From the NCBI RefSeq assembly GCF_016908195.1, contig NZ_JAFBDK010000003.1:186001-250000 (forward strand): 64,000 nt of DNA. Direction: 5' to 3'. The DNA is from Jeotgalibacillus terrae (GTDB taxonomy: Bacteria > Bacillota > Bacilli > Bacillales > Jeotgalibacillaceae). The notes under the pieces are model-generated. The model searched no databases, had not been told where the DNA came from, and was given only the letters and a program-made list of their open reading frames with translations. Every line of letters starts with the position of its first letter. Positions within the stretch are counted from its first letter, which is position 1. Positions 23,669 through 32,982 of this stretch are shown here, piece after piece. Made by a program: the position numbers and the translations under genes.

Positions 23669-23852
23669 GGTAACCGCCTGCCTTATCATATTTATATAGT
23701 TCATCCGATTAAAATACAGTATAAATTAACATTTTTTCCTTCAAGTATCCTACTTTAGTACATATCTATGTTAAAATCTGATTATTACCAATTTACTAAT
23801 AAATATTAACCTTGTAAATGAATACCACAAAAAATATTTAGGAGGAACGACA

Positions 23853-24938
23853 ATGGAACAATTTTCTGATCAGATTAAGATGATTGCAAAAAGAATTGAA
23901 AAGATTAAGGCCAACATTTCTACAGAAGAATCTACTAAAACGAGCTTGATTCTACCATTCTTTCAGGCTCTTGGTTATGACATTTTTGATCCGTCAGAAT
24001 TTACGCCAGAGTTCATTGCTGATGTAGGGATTAAAAAGGGTGAAAAAGTGGATTACGCCATCATGAATGATGGTCATCCTGTTATTCTGATTGAAGCAAA
24101 ATCTGTGAGTGAAAAGTTATCCAAACATGATTCTCAGCTATTTAGATATTTCGGTACAACTGCTGCCAAGTTCGCTATCCTTACGAATGGGTTGATCTAT
24201 CGCTTTTACACAGATTTAGAAGAGCAGAACAAAATGGATTCCGCCCCTTTCTTTGAAATCAATCTGGAGGATTTGAAAGAAACCCACATTATTGAGCTGG
24301 CAAAGTTCCGAAAAGACAGCTTTGACTTGGAGAAAATATTTACAACCGCTTCCGACTTAAAATACTTAAATAAAGTGAAATCATTCCTTTATGAACAATG
24401 GGAGAATCCAACAGAGAATTTCATTAAGTATATTGTTGGAGAAGTATACGATGGCATGAAAACGAGGAATACACTGGAGAAGTTTGACCCGATCATTAAA
24501 AAATCTTTCAGCCAGTTTATTAACGAGCAGGTAAATGAAAAGCTGAGCAAAGCATTAAAATCAACGACTACCCCTGCTGACCAGGCAAGCCAGGAAGCTG
24601 CTGCAACATCAGCACCGGATCATGAACCAATTGACCTGCCCACTGAACCACTCATTATTACGACTGAAGATGAAATCCAGGGCTACACAGTGATCAAAGT
24701 GATTGCAAGTGAGATCATAGATGCTGACCGTGTATTCTATCGGGACAACCAGAGCTACTTTAATGTGCTGTTGGATGATAATATTCGAAAGTGGATCGTA
24801 AGGCTGGATCTTGATCGCTCTAAGAAAACAATTATTTTTAATGATGATGATAAATCTAAAGTTCAAATTGAGCGGGTTACGGATGTGCTGCAATATAAGG
24901 ATAGGATTTTGGCGGTGATTGAGAAGTTTAATAGTTGA
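23853..24938 (+). CDS. Orphan restriction-endonuclease-like protein (HSDR_N_2 domain)
   Basis: 361 residues; ATG after TTAGGAGGAACGACA. Residues 1-160 match the HSDR_N_2 type of PD-(D/E)xK nuclease fold: EESTKTSLILPFFQALGYDIFDPSEFTPEF, then VDYAIMNDGHPVILIEAKS with the catalytic D-x(n)-ExK (EAK), and QLFRYFGTTAAKFAILTNGLIYRFY. A middle helical region and a Ser/Thr/Ala/Pro-rich linker lead to a C-terminal domain of 100 residues. No type I M or S subunits are nearby; such stand-alone proteins are common in Bacillota and usually not part of a complete type I system. A defence or DNA-processing role is possible. Confidence 0.85.
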   Translation: MEQFSDQIKMIAKRIEKIKANISTEESTKTSLILPFFQALGYDIFDPSEFTPEFIADVGIKKGEKVDYAIMNDGHPVILIEAKSVSEKLSKHDSQLFRYFGTTAAKFAILTNGLIYRFYTDLEEQNKMDSAPFFEINLEDLKETHIIELAKFRKDSFDLEKIFTTASDLKYLNKVKSFLYEQWENPTENFIKYIVGEVYDGMKTRNTLEKFDPIIKKSFSQFINEQVNEKLSKALKSTTTPADQASQEAAATSAPDHEPIDLPTEPLIITTEDEIQGYTVIKVIASEIIDADRVFYRDNQSYFNVLLDDNIRKWIVRLDLDRSKKTIIFNDDDKSKVQIERVTDVLQYKDRILAVIEKFNS

Positions 24939-25133
24939 ATCTTGTACCGGTGACTAAGTTCCAAAATGATTCTGGATCACTATCCTTATTTATTTCTAAT
25001 GATGCAATTATAATCAGCTAACATAAACAAAAAACTTTTACTAACTTACATTATAATAGGACGCGACAAGCTACTTAGAATTAAACCTTTAAACTTATTA
25101 ACATTATATAGAAATCCTAAAGAGGAGTTTTCA

Positions 25134-26585
25134 ATGAGCAAAGAATACAAAGGGCATAAATTTAAGAGTGGTAAATTTATAACTCCATTCAATGAAATAT
25201 TAACTCAATTAGGTAAAGAGGAACAGTGGTACTTAGGAAGGTTACCTGAGTATACGTGGTTAGCTTTAATTTTTAAATCTAAACCTCGAAAAGAAGCAAT
25301 AGTCTCAATTCAAGATATCTTGCAAGAATTAAATAGTTATTTACCTGATACCATTGTTCTTCCTAAAATATCACACATAATTCAATTAAGTGAAGAAAGA
25401 CAAAGCGATTTTTATAAATATTTATTAAGGAAAATAGATAAAGAAGTTTTAAGCCCACTAACTATAATAATTTCATATTCGTATAGTAGACCTTTTTCAA
25501 AACATTTTTCTAATAAAGGTGAAAGTATAGAGGAGAAATTGAGGAAATTAGAATCAATCCTCCAAACCTTCTCCAGTCAACATTCTGAACAAACTACAGA
25601 TATTAGGTATTTAATTTTTTATTTTATTCAATTAAGAAAGAAAATAGTTATGTCTGAGGATCAAAGCGAATTAATTAAACAGTATCCAAGCCTCACTCAC
25701 GACAATCATTTAATGCCATTGGTTAGACCCGCGGTGAGGAATTTAGAGATGATGCTTTCGAATATAGAGGAAAGTACTAATATTCAATACTTAGAAACAT
25801 TCTGGGAGAGGATGAGCGAATTGACGGAATGCGAATTGTTTAGTGTTCATTTTGATCTAGAAGAGTCTTTAGATAAAAGAGATGCAATAGAAAATTGCTA
25901 TAGGGAGTTAAAATACTTTACCGATCTCTTTCATACTGTTTCGCCTTTAGATAACAAAATGTTAGTTTTATTAGGTTTAACAACATTTTCTTATAAGCGC
26001 TTTTTAGAATTAATTGAGCATGATCTTTATAATACTATTACTGGTAGAAGCATTGTAAGATCATTAATTGATAACTATATTATGATGAAATACCTGATAT
26101 TAAAAGAGACAGAAAAGCCAAATATATGGGAAGAATATCAATATTATGGTTTAGGTCAATTCAAACTAATTACCGAAAGATATGAAGATACTGGTGATAT
26201 ATTCCCTGATAGTCATGTTGAATATAAGTACATTAGTTTAATTGTAGAAGAATATAAACGAAAAGAATTTATTGATATGGATTTAAATTATTTTGATCGG
26301 CACAATATTAAAAAAAAGGCAGAGATGGTTGATGAATTAGACCTTTATAAGCACTTGTATGACTATGATTCCATTTATGAACATGGATTGTGGGGAGCAA
26401 TTCGAGAAAGTAGCTTATTAAAATGTAATACAGCCAGTCACCAGTTTCATTGTGTCCCAGATTTAGAAAATCAACAGAAACTCAAAAGTGTATGGCATGA
26501 CTGTCATTTATTAATGCAGAAAACACATAACATATTAAAAGAACAATACGGCTATCCATCTCATTTAGAGGTGAAAGATAAATGA
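25134..26585 (+). CDS. DUF5677-like protein, first gene of an AT-rich two-gene unit
   Basis: 483 residues; ATG after AAAGAGGAGTTTTCA. The C-terminal half carries ITGRSIVRSLIDNYIMMKYL, then a histidine-containing helix pair and LYDYDSIYEHGLWGAIRES, which fit the helical DUF5677 domain (R-l-E---n--yi--, then S---H-s). The N-terminal half is helical with no known motif. The gene is clearly more AT-rich than the flanking chromosome. The next gene starts within its last codon (overlap 26582-26585), so both are translated together. DUF5677 proteins are frequent in accessory regions; function unknown. Confidence 0.72.
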   Translation: MSKEYKGHKFKSGKFITPFNEILTQLGKEEQWYLGRLPEYTWLALIFKSKPRKEAIVSIQDILQELNSYLPDTIVLPKISHIIQLSEERQSDFYKYLLRKIDKEVLSPLTIIISYSYSRPFSKHFSNKGESIEEKLRKLESILQTFSSQHSEQTTDIRYLIFYFIQLRKKIVMSEDQSELIKQYPSLTHDNHLMPLVRPAVRNLEMMLSNIEESTNIQYLETFWERMSELTECELFSVHFDLEESLDKRDAIENCYRELKYFTDLFHTVSPLDNKMLVLLGLTTFSYKRFLELIEHDLYNTITGRSIVRSLIDNYIMMKYLILKETEKPNIWEEYQYYGLGQFKLITERYEDTGDIFPDSHVEYKYISLIVEEYKRKEFIDMDLNYFDRHNIKKKAEMVDELDLYKHLYDYDSIYEHGLWGAIRESSLLKCNTASHQFHCVPDLENQQKLKSVWHDCHLLMQKTHNILKEQYGYPSHLEVKDK

Positions 26586-27670
26586 TCAAAACTAAGTTTC
26601 AAGAGGAACTTGTGTACATTCAAGATGAATATAAAAATTTATTAGAACTTGGACTAAATGAGTGGGAAAACGAATATTTCATCGAATTCATTGAAGAAGT
26701 AAATCTGTTTTGGAAACAAAATGAGTCTGTATTATTAAATATTTATAGTTATGAATTCCCTAAAATAGATACAGTTTTTTTGACCGCAGTTACAAAAATC
26801 GACCTTGAATATATGCAACATTATTCAATGAAGGTAACTGCAAGTATATGTTTGATAGATGACTCCTTGATTAGTTATTTAAATCTATTAAATGCAGAAA
26901 CTCCTGAGAACATGAGAGAGAAACTCGCTATTGCTGCACGAAACAATATATCTGAATCTTTAAGACTTATTGAAAATTGTTCTAATGATTTTATTATTTT
27001 ACCCATACGCACTATAATACCAATTGATATAGTTATTCAAGCTTCAGAGCAGTTTTTCGCATCATTATTTAAGGATATAAAAAGCATCGAAGATTACTTT
27101 GAAAAAATTAAATCTTTTGATGATATAGAGAGAAATTTAAAAGAGGCAGTAAAAGAGTGGCTATTATTTGGTTGGGATGATAGTGATTCTAACGATGGCA
27201 ATTTTAAAAGAAGGTTTTTAGATTTTATAGAGACAGAATATATTGGAAATAAGAAAAGTTCCGATGCTGAAAAATTTTTCTTTTCACAGATAGCCTATAT
27301 ATCTCAATCGATGAATATTTTATTTACTGTAATGGAACTTAATTTCGTCCCATACATACGTGGAAAAGTTCCATTTAGATATCTTACTGTTATATATACC
27401 AGCCTCAAAGACAATTTAGATTTAGACTTAGATGCTCAAATTCTTCGAACTAGCATTAGCTACTTTTTTGAGAGAATCTTTGATTATAATTTAGTATCAA
27501 AAATTCCCTACATTGATTACCTTGAAATGATAAATGATCTACACTTGTATGATTATGTTGAAGATACTTTATCACTTAATAACCAAAAATTAAGTGATAT
27601 AAATATCAGACAAGTAAATTTGACAGTTGAACAGTTTTATAAAAAAGAATTTCTAGAACGCTTAAAATAG
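26582..27670 (+). CDS. Unknown helical partner of the DUF5677-like protein
   Basis: 362 residues overlapping the previous gene by ATGA. It is soluble, acidic, mostly helical, rich in Phe, Tyr, Ile and Glu, with no signal peptide, no nucleotide-binding loop and no recognisable nuclease motif. Weak similarity in layout to its neighbour (FRYLTVIYTSLKDNLDLD and a C-terminal 'Y-ym---h-Y-yve' segment) suggests it may be a diverged relative. As a coupled pair of unknowns in an AT-rich island-like patch, it is a candidate two-component accessory or defence unit. Confidence 0.65.
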   Translation: MIKTKFQEELVYIQDEYKNLLELGLNEWENEYFIEFIEEVNLFWKQNESVLLNIYSYEFPKIDTVFLTAVTKIDLEYMQHYSMKVTASICLIDDSLISYLNLLNAETPENMREKLAIAARNNISESLRLIENCSNDFIILPIRTIIPIDIVIQASEQFFASLFKDIKSIEDYFEKIKSFDDIERNLKEAVKEWLLFGWDDSDSNDGNFKRRFLDFIETEYIGNKKSSDAEKFFFSQIAYISQSMNILFTVMELNFVPYIRGKVPFRYLTVIYTSLKDNLDLDLDAQILRTSISYFFERIFDYNLVSKIPYIDYLEMINDLHLYDYVEDTLSLNNQKLSDINIRQVNLTVEQFYKKEFLERLK

Positions 27671-28173
27671 ACATTTTTCAAACTAAGATATTAATCATTA
27701 TTTTGTCTAAAAAAGCTTTCTTGTTCTAAACACAGTTATGAACATCTAGTATTGATTAATTTGGAAAAACTCCCTGTCCTATAAACACTTGTGAATATTT
27801 ACTACAAAACAATTAAAATTCAGGAGTCATTTAGAATCATTGGTTTTATACTTCTGAATATACATTTGTAGTGAAAGTTTAAAATCGTTTTCAGGATAGG
27901 GAGAATTTACTAACTATTTTTAAAAAATCCTAAAACACATCTTTACTCAAATTGCCAGTACATATAAAACCCTCTTTTATTCTTGCTTATCGAAAAAATA
28001 ATAATCCTTAAAATGCCCAGCATCTGATACCTACCCTGCCCTACACACGCATTCATGTTTTCAAAATCGTCTTTAGAACAGGGGTGGGATTTTTGAGTGT
28101 ATTTAATTGTGTTCAAAACAAAGATTCTGATTTCAATTTTTAAGAATTCGTTTATGCAGCTTCTTTGTCCGTA
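27671..28173. repeat. Gene-free spacer with three family A repeats
   Basis: No supported gene. Family A elements are visible at 27769-27832 (CTCCCTGTCCTATAAACACT and TTCAGGAGTC), 27846-27906 (TATACTTCTGAATATACATT then AAAATCGTTTTCAGGATAGG) and 28031-28090 (CCCTGCCCTACACACG then CAAAATCGTCTTTAGAACAG). The first has CTCCCTGTCCT at one end; the others end in AGGANAGGGAG, its complement. A plausible reading is repeated insertion of a small palindromic element downstream of the AT-rich gene pair. Confidence 0.55.
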
Positions 28174-28821
28174 TTATTTTGATGCAGTCCTCCCTGGAGA
28201 AAAGGTATATGACCAGGAGTACAGAAAATCAACAATGAAAACAACGCCCCAAATGATGCCTATCGAATACAGGGTCTCATTTGAATACGGGGTATGATGA
28301 TAGGAATCTTCATTCAGCCACGAAAAGTCTGTGATATACAATCTTATCTCAGCCAAACTATCTGTTCCCAATCCCCAGAATACACCTTGTCCTATAACAA
28401 AGAAGACCAGATGAATAATAGAAGAACGTCTGTATTTCCTAGCAATGTATTTAGGATCCTTACTTTTTAGAATGACATCATAATCTTTTTGATTTAGCAA
28501 TTCGACGCCGCGCCACTTCCCTATTTTCATCCGCATCCAGCGGTCTAGCCGGATGAAATCAAAAATTCCGAAAGTGCAGGCATAGAGAACAAATACCATA
28601 ATGACAATTAATAAGGAGGATATTTCCCCTGTAAAATTATAAACGTAAGTCCCAAGAAGTGCTTCAAGTATAAGCAGAACTAGAAACAGTCCGATAAAAA
28701 CCAGACTCATGCGCTGTTTCATAAAGTAATAACGAAATACACCAAATAGCAGCAGAGCTACGATGGATAACACTTCTGCAGTAATAAATAACGCCCAGCT
28801 GTAGTCAATAAGTATATTCAC
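28174..28821 (-). CDS. Integral membrane protein linked to the PadR/ABC operon
   Basis: 215 residues with about five hydrophobic segments: 9-30, 39-58, 67-87, 131-150 and 186-205. The loop at about 94-130 is basic and probably cytoplasmic. No known family is recognised. It lies 41 bases after the PadR gene on the same strand, so it may be the last gene of the ATPase, permease, PadR, membrane-protein operon and could serve as an accessory or immunity membrane protein. Confidence 0.72.
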   Translation of the reverse strand: MNILIDYSWALFITAEVLSIVALLLFGVFRYYFMKQRMSLVFIGLFLVLLILEALLGTYVYNFTGEISSLLIVIMVFVLYACTFGIFDFIRLDRWMRMKIGKWRGVELLNQKDYDVILKSKDPKYIARKYRRSSIIHLVFFVIGQGVFWGLGTDSLAEIRLYITDFSWLNEDSYHHTPYSNETLYSIGIIWGVVFIVDFLYSWSYTFSPGRTASK

Positions 28822-28862
28822 TGCAGCTCCCCCCTTTTATACTTTATCTGTTTGGAATCATC

Positions 28863-29369
28863 TTACGAGCGATTGCGGTTCTCTACCTGGTTCAGCCAGT
28901 TCAGGTCTGCTTCGAGATGCAGTAATGTTCCGGATAACAACAGATAGGTTTCTTCATTTCCATCCATCAGCGCTTCCGTTTTTAGCTTCGTAAGCTCCAT
29001 TACCTGCTGAATAATGGTTGCTTTTTGCCGCTCAATCATTCTTTGTTCATGTGGATAATGAATTTTTCTGGCACAGCTCCACTTAAGAAAAAAATCGTCT
29101 TTAGATGAATGGAACGACACAGGTTCAAGCAGCCACATCTCAAGCTCTTTTTTTCCGTTGGGCTCAATTTTATATAGCTTACGATCCTTATCGTCTTCCC
29201 CGGGGGAAGTGACGAGCTGATCACGAATGAGCCGGTCAAGTGTCGTATAAATTTGACCGGGGTTTACCTTTCCTTTTAACGAAAGTAATGAATCGATCTC
29301 TTTTTTCAGCTCATACCCATGGTGATTCTGACCAAATAATAATGTTAAAATTCCATATTTTACTGACAT
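28863..29369 (-). CDS. PadR-family transcriptional regulator
   Basis: 168 residues. The winged helix is evident from residue 1: KYGILTLLFGQNHHGYELKKEIDSLLSLKGKVNPGQIYTTLDRLIRDQLV, then a beta-wing (DRKLYKIEPNGKKELEMWL), the PadR pattern. The C-terminal 90 residues form the helical dimerisation domain (Vir_act_alpha_C type). It starts six bases after the ABC permease gene ends, in the same operon. PadR proteins typically repress linked ABC exporter genes and are released by substrates of the pump; a palindrome suited to them lies at 32548. Confidence 0.9.
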   Translation of the reverse strand: MSVKYGILTLLFGQNHHGYELKKEIDSLLSLKGKVNPGQIYTTLDRLIRDQLVTSPGEDDKDRKLYKIEPNGKKELEMWLLEPVSFHSSKDDFFLKWSCARKIHYPHEQRMIERQKATIIQQVMELTKLKTEALMDGNEETYLLLSGTLLHLEADLNWLNQVENRNRS

Positions 29370-29375
29370 TGTCCA

Positions 29376-31829
29376 TCAACCTTCTCTTAGTGAGGATTGG
29401 AGCTCCATTTTTGTTGCACTCTCGCTGGAGACCCATGCTGCAAGGAGACTCAAGGTGATCCCTGCCACTATTGATAGTACCACATGGCTGACGGGAAACT
29501 GGAATGACAGAAATCCTCCCATGATAACTGATTGGCTCATAATATAAATGAGTAATACCCCGCATGTTACCCCGCCAACAATGCCAGCCAGACCAATCAT
29601 AAGCCCTTCTGCGAGGATCATTTTCCGCACCTGGCTTTTAGTAAACCCAACTGCCCTCATCGTTCCAATCTCTTTTGTGCGCTCTAATGTGTTCATGAGT
29701 AAAGTGTTTCCTGTACCGATGCTTGCGAGGCCAATGACCAATATGAGCATGACCATTAACAGTTCATTCATACCGGTTATAGCAGAGACAACAGACTGGA
29801 TTTCTTCTTCCACAGTTTGCACCTTTGAAAGATTATCACCGAAATCAGACCATAGCTGTTCGCGCAGTGCTCCTGCTTCTCCATCTGTTACTGTTAACAA
29901 CAAATCAAAGCTGTTGGACCAGCCGAAATGACGTTGAAGATGGGATTCATCCATAAATGCAACATAGCCTGAATAGTGAGAAGTCGCGACCACATCCGCC
30001 ACCTCAAAATCTCTTTTTCCCATTGGTGAATTCATTTCAATGGTTTGTCCAATTTCTCCTCCCCACTCTTCAAATGCTCGGCTTCCAAGAACAACAGTGG
30101 GACCTTCACTTAATTTTGCATACTCATCGCCTTCTGCTTCAAACAGCTCTGGTCCATTTTCCGAGACAGAAATCACAGAAAATTGCCTGCTGACTCCTTT
30201 TCTTGTTTCCCATGTAATGGGTGTGGCTTCTGTTATTGGCTCGGCTGCTGAGATTATGTCGTATTGAAGAATAGTGTTCCTGTCTTCTTCTGTCCATGGC
30301 GCTTCAAAGGTAACGCGTACGTCACCTCCATATGTACTTCTGATTTCTTCATCATAACCAGCAGGGGCTGATTGAACCACAGCGCCAAGCATCATAATTA
30401 CAGCAATCCCTACAGCTAAAATAGCCGCTGTATTAGCATTTCTGTTCAATTGCTGAGTAAGGTATTTTGCTGCCAATGTTCCTGGATGATGAAAAAGAGC
30501 AGTCAATACAGGTTTTAAAACGGTGCTGATCCCCATTAACAAAAGCGGAAAAAGCAGGATGATTCCGATAACAATTGTAAAGTATGCTGCGGCGTGATCA
30601 ATGAAACCCAGTGCGAGAAGCACGGCCCCAACAGAACTGCGCCATACTAAATACTTTGATGCCGTCTCCCGCTGCTCTCCTTTCAACGCCAATAATATAG
30701 AGGTTTTTCCGGCATGGTAAATTGGAAAAAGAGAGAATAGCACCGGAAACAAAAGTCCAATGAAGACAGATATCAACACCGGAATTTTCCAATCTAATGT
30801 ATACACCATATCAAATTCAAATACACCAAGGAGCGCCTTCATAAAGACATCTCCAAGCAAAACACCGAACGGCACACCAAACACGGTGCCTATCAGAGCT
30901 AAAAGCGCAACCTCTATCAAAATAAACCCGGATACTGCACTTTGGACGTACCCTAAGCTTTTCATAATTGCAAATTCCTTTTTCCGTTCGATCACGCTGG
31001 TATAGATCATGTTAAACACGATAAAACCACTTATAAACATCGACAACCCGGCAATCAAGTAGAAAAAGGTATAAAGACCGCCTATATCATTACTCTGCAA
31101 ATCGTCCGCTACAACAGGCTGAATATAGACACTGGAATCCTGAAATTCATTTTGGAGAGATTGAAAAAGCTCTATTCCCTCACCTTCTGTCTGAAAGCGC
31201 ATATACGAGATTTCGTCTTCTATTCCTGTCCACTCTCTCAGCGTATTAAGCGGCATCATAACACGAAACCCCATTGATTCTGCACGTTCCCAGTCACCTG
31301 GACTTGCGAGAATTTGAGTGTACTCCACAATGGCAGAAATTTTTGCTTCTCCAAGTCCTGAAAAGACAATCGTATCGCCAACCTCTTTTCCTAAAAGGTC
31401 AGCTGCAGCTTCCGGAAGCACAATTCCTTCATTATCAAGGCTTCCATCAATGACCGGCAGTTCCAATAGAGGACTCCTCTGGTCACTCACACCTGTGATC
31501 CTGACTGAACGCTGACTGAGTGATTGATCCCCTTCCACCGAAAGAAATGTCTGTTTATCCAACACCAGCAGCTGCTCGTTCACATCCGGATTCTCCTGAA
31601 GCGTCGTGAGCATCTCCTCCGGATAAGTATGCTCGTCACTCAGAATCCAATAGTCCGCATTTGCTACATACATCTGTTCATAATAGTCAAAAACCTGATC
31701 AGTTGTTCTTTCTGACACAAGCATTGCGGTAACAAAGGACACGCCCAGCATAATTGCGAACAGCGTAAAGAAGAACCTTTTTCGATTAGTCGTTATATTA
31801 CGCCATGAAATGAGCCAGGTATTGAGCAT
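29376..31829 (-). CDS. FtsX/MacB-type ABC transporter permease
   Basis: 817 residues from the ATG at 31829, eight bases after AAAGGA; longer in-frame starts would lie deep inside the ATPase gene. The layout is duplicated: an N-terminal membrane helix (FFFTLFAIMLGVSFVTAMLV), a large extracytoplasmic domain of about 200 residues, three helices (FYLIAGLSMFISGFIVFNMIY, ...), then a second half ending with ELLMVMLILVIGLASIGTGNTLLMNTLERTKEIGTMRAVGFTKSQVRKMIL. Both halves carry the FtsX 'R--EigimralG' phrase. With the ATPase at 31798 it forms an exporter or lipoprotein/antimicrobial-peptide-type transporter. Confidence 0.9.
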   Translation of the reverse strand: MLNTWLISWRNITTNRKRFFFTLFAIMLGVSFVTAMLVSERTTDQVFDYYEQMYVANADYWILSDEHTYPEEMLTTLQENPDVNEQLLVLDKQTFLSVEGDQSLSQRSVRITGVSDQRSPLLELPVIDGSLDNEGIVLPEAAADLLGKEVGDTIVFSGLGEAKISAIVEYTQILASPGDWERAESMGFRVMMPLNTLREWTGIEDEISYMRFQTEGEGIELFQSLQNEFQDSSVYIQPVVADDLQSNDIGGLYTFFYLIAGLSMFISGFIVFNMIYTSVIERKKEFAIMKSLGYVQSAVSGFILIEVALLALIGTVFGVPFGVLLGDVFMKALLGVFEFDMVYTLDWKIPVLISVFIGLLFPVLFSLFPIYHAGKTSILLALKGEQRETASKYLVWRSSVGAVLLALGFIDHAAAYFTIVIGIILLFPLLLMGISTVLKPVLTALFHHPGTLAAKYLTQQLNRNANTAAILAVGIAVIMMLGAVVQSAPAGYDEEIRSTYGGDVRVTFEAPWTEEDRNTILQYDIISAAEPITEATPITWETRKGVSRQFSVISVSENGPELFEAEGDEYAKLSEGPTVVLGSRAFEEWGGEIGQTIEMNSPMGKRDFEVADVVATSHYSGYVAFMDESHLQRHFGWSNSFDLLLTVTDGEAGALREQLWSDFGDNLSKVQTVEEEIQSVVSAITGMNELLMVMLILVIGLASIGTGNTLLMNTLERTKEIGTMRAVGFTKSQVRKMILAEGLMIGLAGIVGGVTCGVLLIYIMSQSVIMGGFLSFQFPVSHVVLSIVAGITLSLLAAWVSSESATKMELQSSLREG

Positions 31830-32517
31830 AGTTATCGTCCTTTCTGGAAATGATTTGATCAATCCTGCCATTTTTAAAAAGAATAATCCGATCTGCAAAG
31901 CCTGCCGCAAAAATATCATGTGTCACCATGATAATTGTTTGCTTATGCTTAGCGTGGAAGGTCGATAATAAGGCGAGAATTTCTTCTGCTTTTTCCCGAT
32001 CAAGATTACCCGTAGGTTCATCCGCTAATAAAACTGCCGGGTTTTGTATTAATGCCCGTGCAATTGCCACTCGCTGCTGCTGACCACCACTAAGCAAATT
32101 TATACGTTTATTACTGACATCCTTTAATCCTACAGAATTGATTAATTCTTGTACTCTTCTACTTTTTTCACTCGTAATCTTCCCCTCAGCATGTAAGGGA
32201 AACGCAATATTTTCTTCAACAGTGAGTGTCGGAAGCAACTGATAATTCTGAAAGACAAAGCCGATGTTCTTTCTGCGGAAGACCGTTCTTTCTTTCTCCT
32301 TCATTTGATGGAGAGGGCTGCCGTCAATCTCAATCTTCCCCTCCGTTGGTACATCCAGACCGCCTAACAGCTGAAGCAGAGTACTTTTACCGGAGCCGCT
32401 GGGACCCATCACAGCAACGAATTCCCCTTTTTTTATTTCAAGGTCGACTCCTTTTAAAACACTTGTTTTTTCCTGCCCCTGTAAAAATTCCTTCTCAATT
32501 TTTTCTAAATGAATCAT
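31798..32517 (-). CDS. ABC transporter ATP-binding protein (LolD/MacB type)
   Basis: 239 residues. Walker A GPSGSGKSTL, Q-loop FQNYQLLPTLTVEENI, signature LSGGQQQRVAIARALI, Walker B VLLADEPTGNLD and the switch His in MVTHD are all intact, a standard MacB/LolD-like ATPase. ATG after AAAGGAGACTGGTTTAA. The permease gene starts 32 bases inside the end of this gene, so the two are coupled. It is the first gene of the operon and lies just downstream of a 19-base palindrome. Confidence 0.94.
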   Translation of the reverse strand: MIHLEKIEKEFLQGQEKTSVLKGVDLEIKKGEFVAVMGPSGSGKSTLLQLLGGLDVPTEGKIEIDGSPLHQMKEKERTVFRRKNIGFVFQNYQLLPTLTVEENIAFPLHAEGKITSEKSRRVQELINSVGLKDVSNKRINLLSGGQQQRVAIARALIQNPAVLLADEPTGNLDREKAEEILALLSTFHAKHKQTIIMVTHDIFAAGFADRIILFKNGRIDQIISRKDDNYAQYLAHFMA

Positions 32518-32547
32518 TTAAACCAGTCTCCTTTATTAAAATAAAAT

Positions 32548-32566
32548 ATATATACTAAGTATATAT
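32548..32566. promoter_or_regulatory. Palindrome upstream of the ABC operon, candidate PadR operator
   Basis: ATATATACT-A-AGTATATAT, nine perfect base pairs with a one-base centre, 31 bases upstream of the ATPase start. PadR operators are typically AT-rich palindromes of this size (ATGT-n8-ACAT-like). The region is also AT-rich by composition, so the evidence is moderate. Confidence 0.5.
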
Positions 32567-32982
32567 TATAATATTCATATTACAACGATCAATTCTAATA
32601 TTTATCATAATTGAATGCATTATTAATATATACTGAATAAGCAAACCTTTTACTTTCTAATAAGAATTTATTTAATACAGACAATCATTTTCTCATAAAA
32701 AAATGGAACCCCCTGTTACTTTGGAGGTTCCTTTCATCCCATATTTAAGTTTAGAATCCACCGACTATCGATGCCTGTGGAATAGTCAGCTCACCAAAAT
32801 TATTCAAGACCCAGAAGGCTGAGCCGTATGGCAGTAAAGTACCGAAATGCTCCAGCTTAAGAAGCTTCACTGTCCTAGAAACACTTATAAATGTTCAAAA
32901 TCGTTTTCAGGACAGGGAGAATTCTTTTAATGAAAATTAAATTGTCTGCTAATTAAATGTAATTAGTCAACACTAACCTACA
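32567..32982. other. Gene-free spacer with a terminator and a family A repeat
   Basis: No supported gene. It contains the DegV-gene terminator: GGAACCCCC (32705-32713) with GGAGGTTCC (32723-32731), and on the minus strand the stem is followed by ATTTTTTT. A family A repeat lies at 32869-32925 (CACTGTCCTAGAAACACTTA, TGTTCAAAATCGTTTTCAGG, ACAGGGAG), with inverted ends TGTCCT and AGGACA. Confidence 0.6.
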
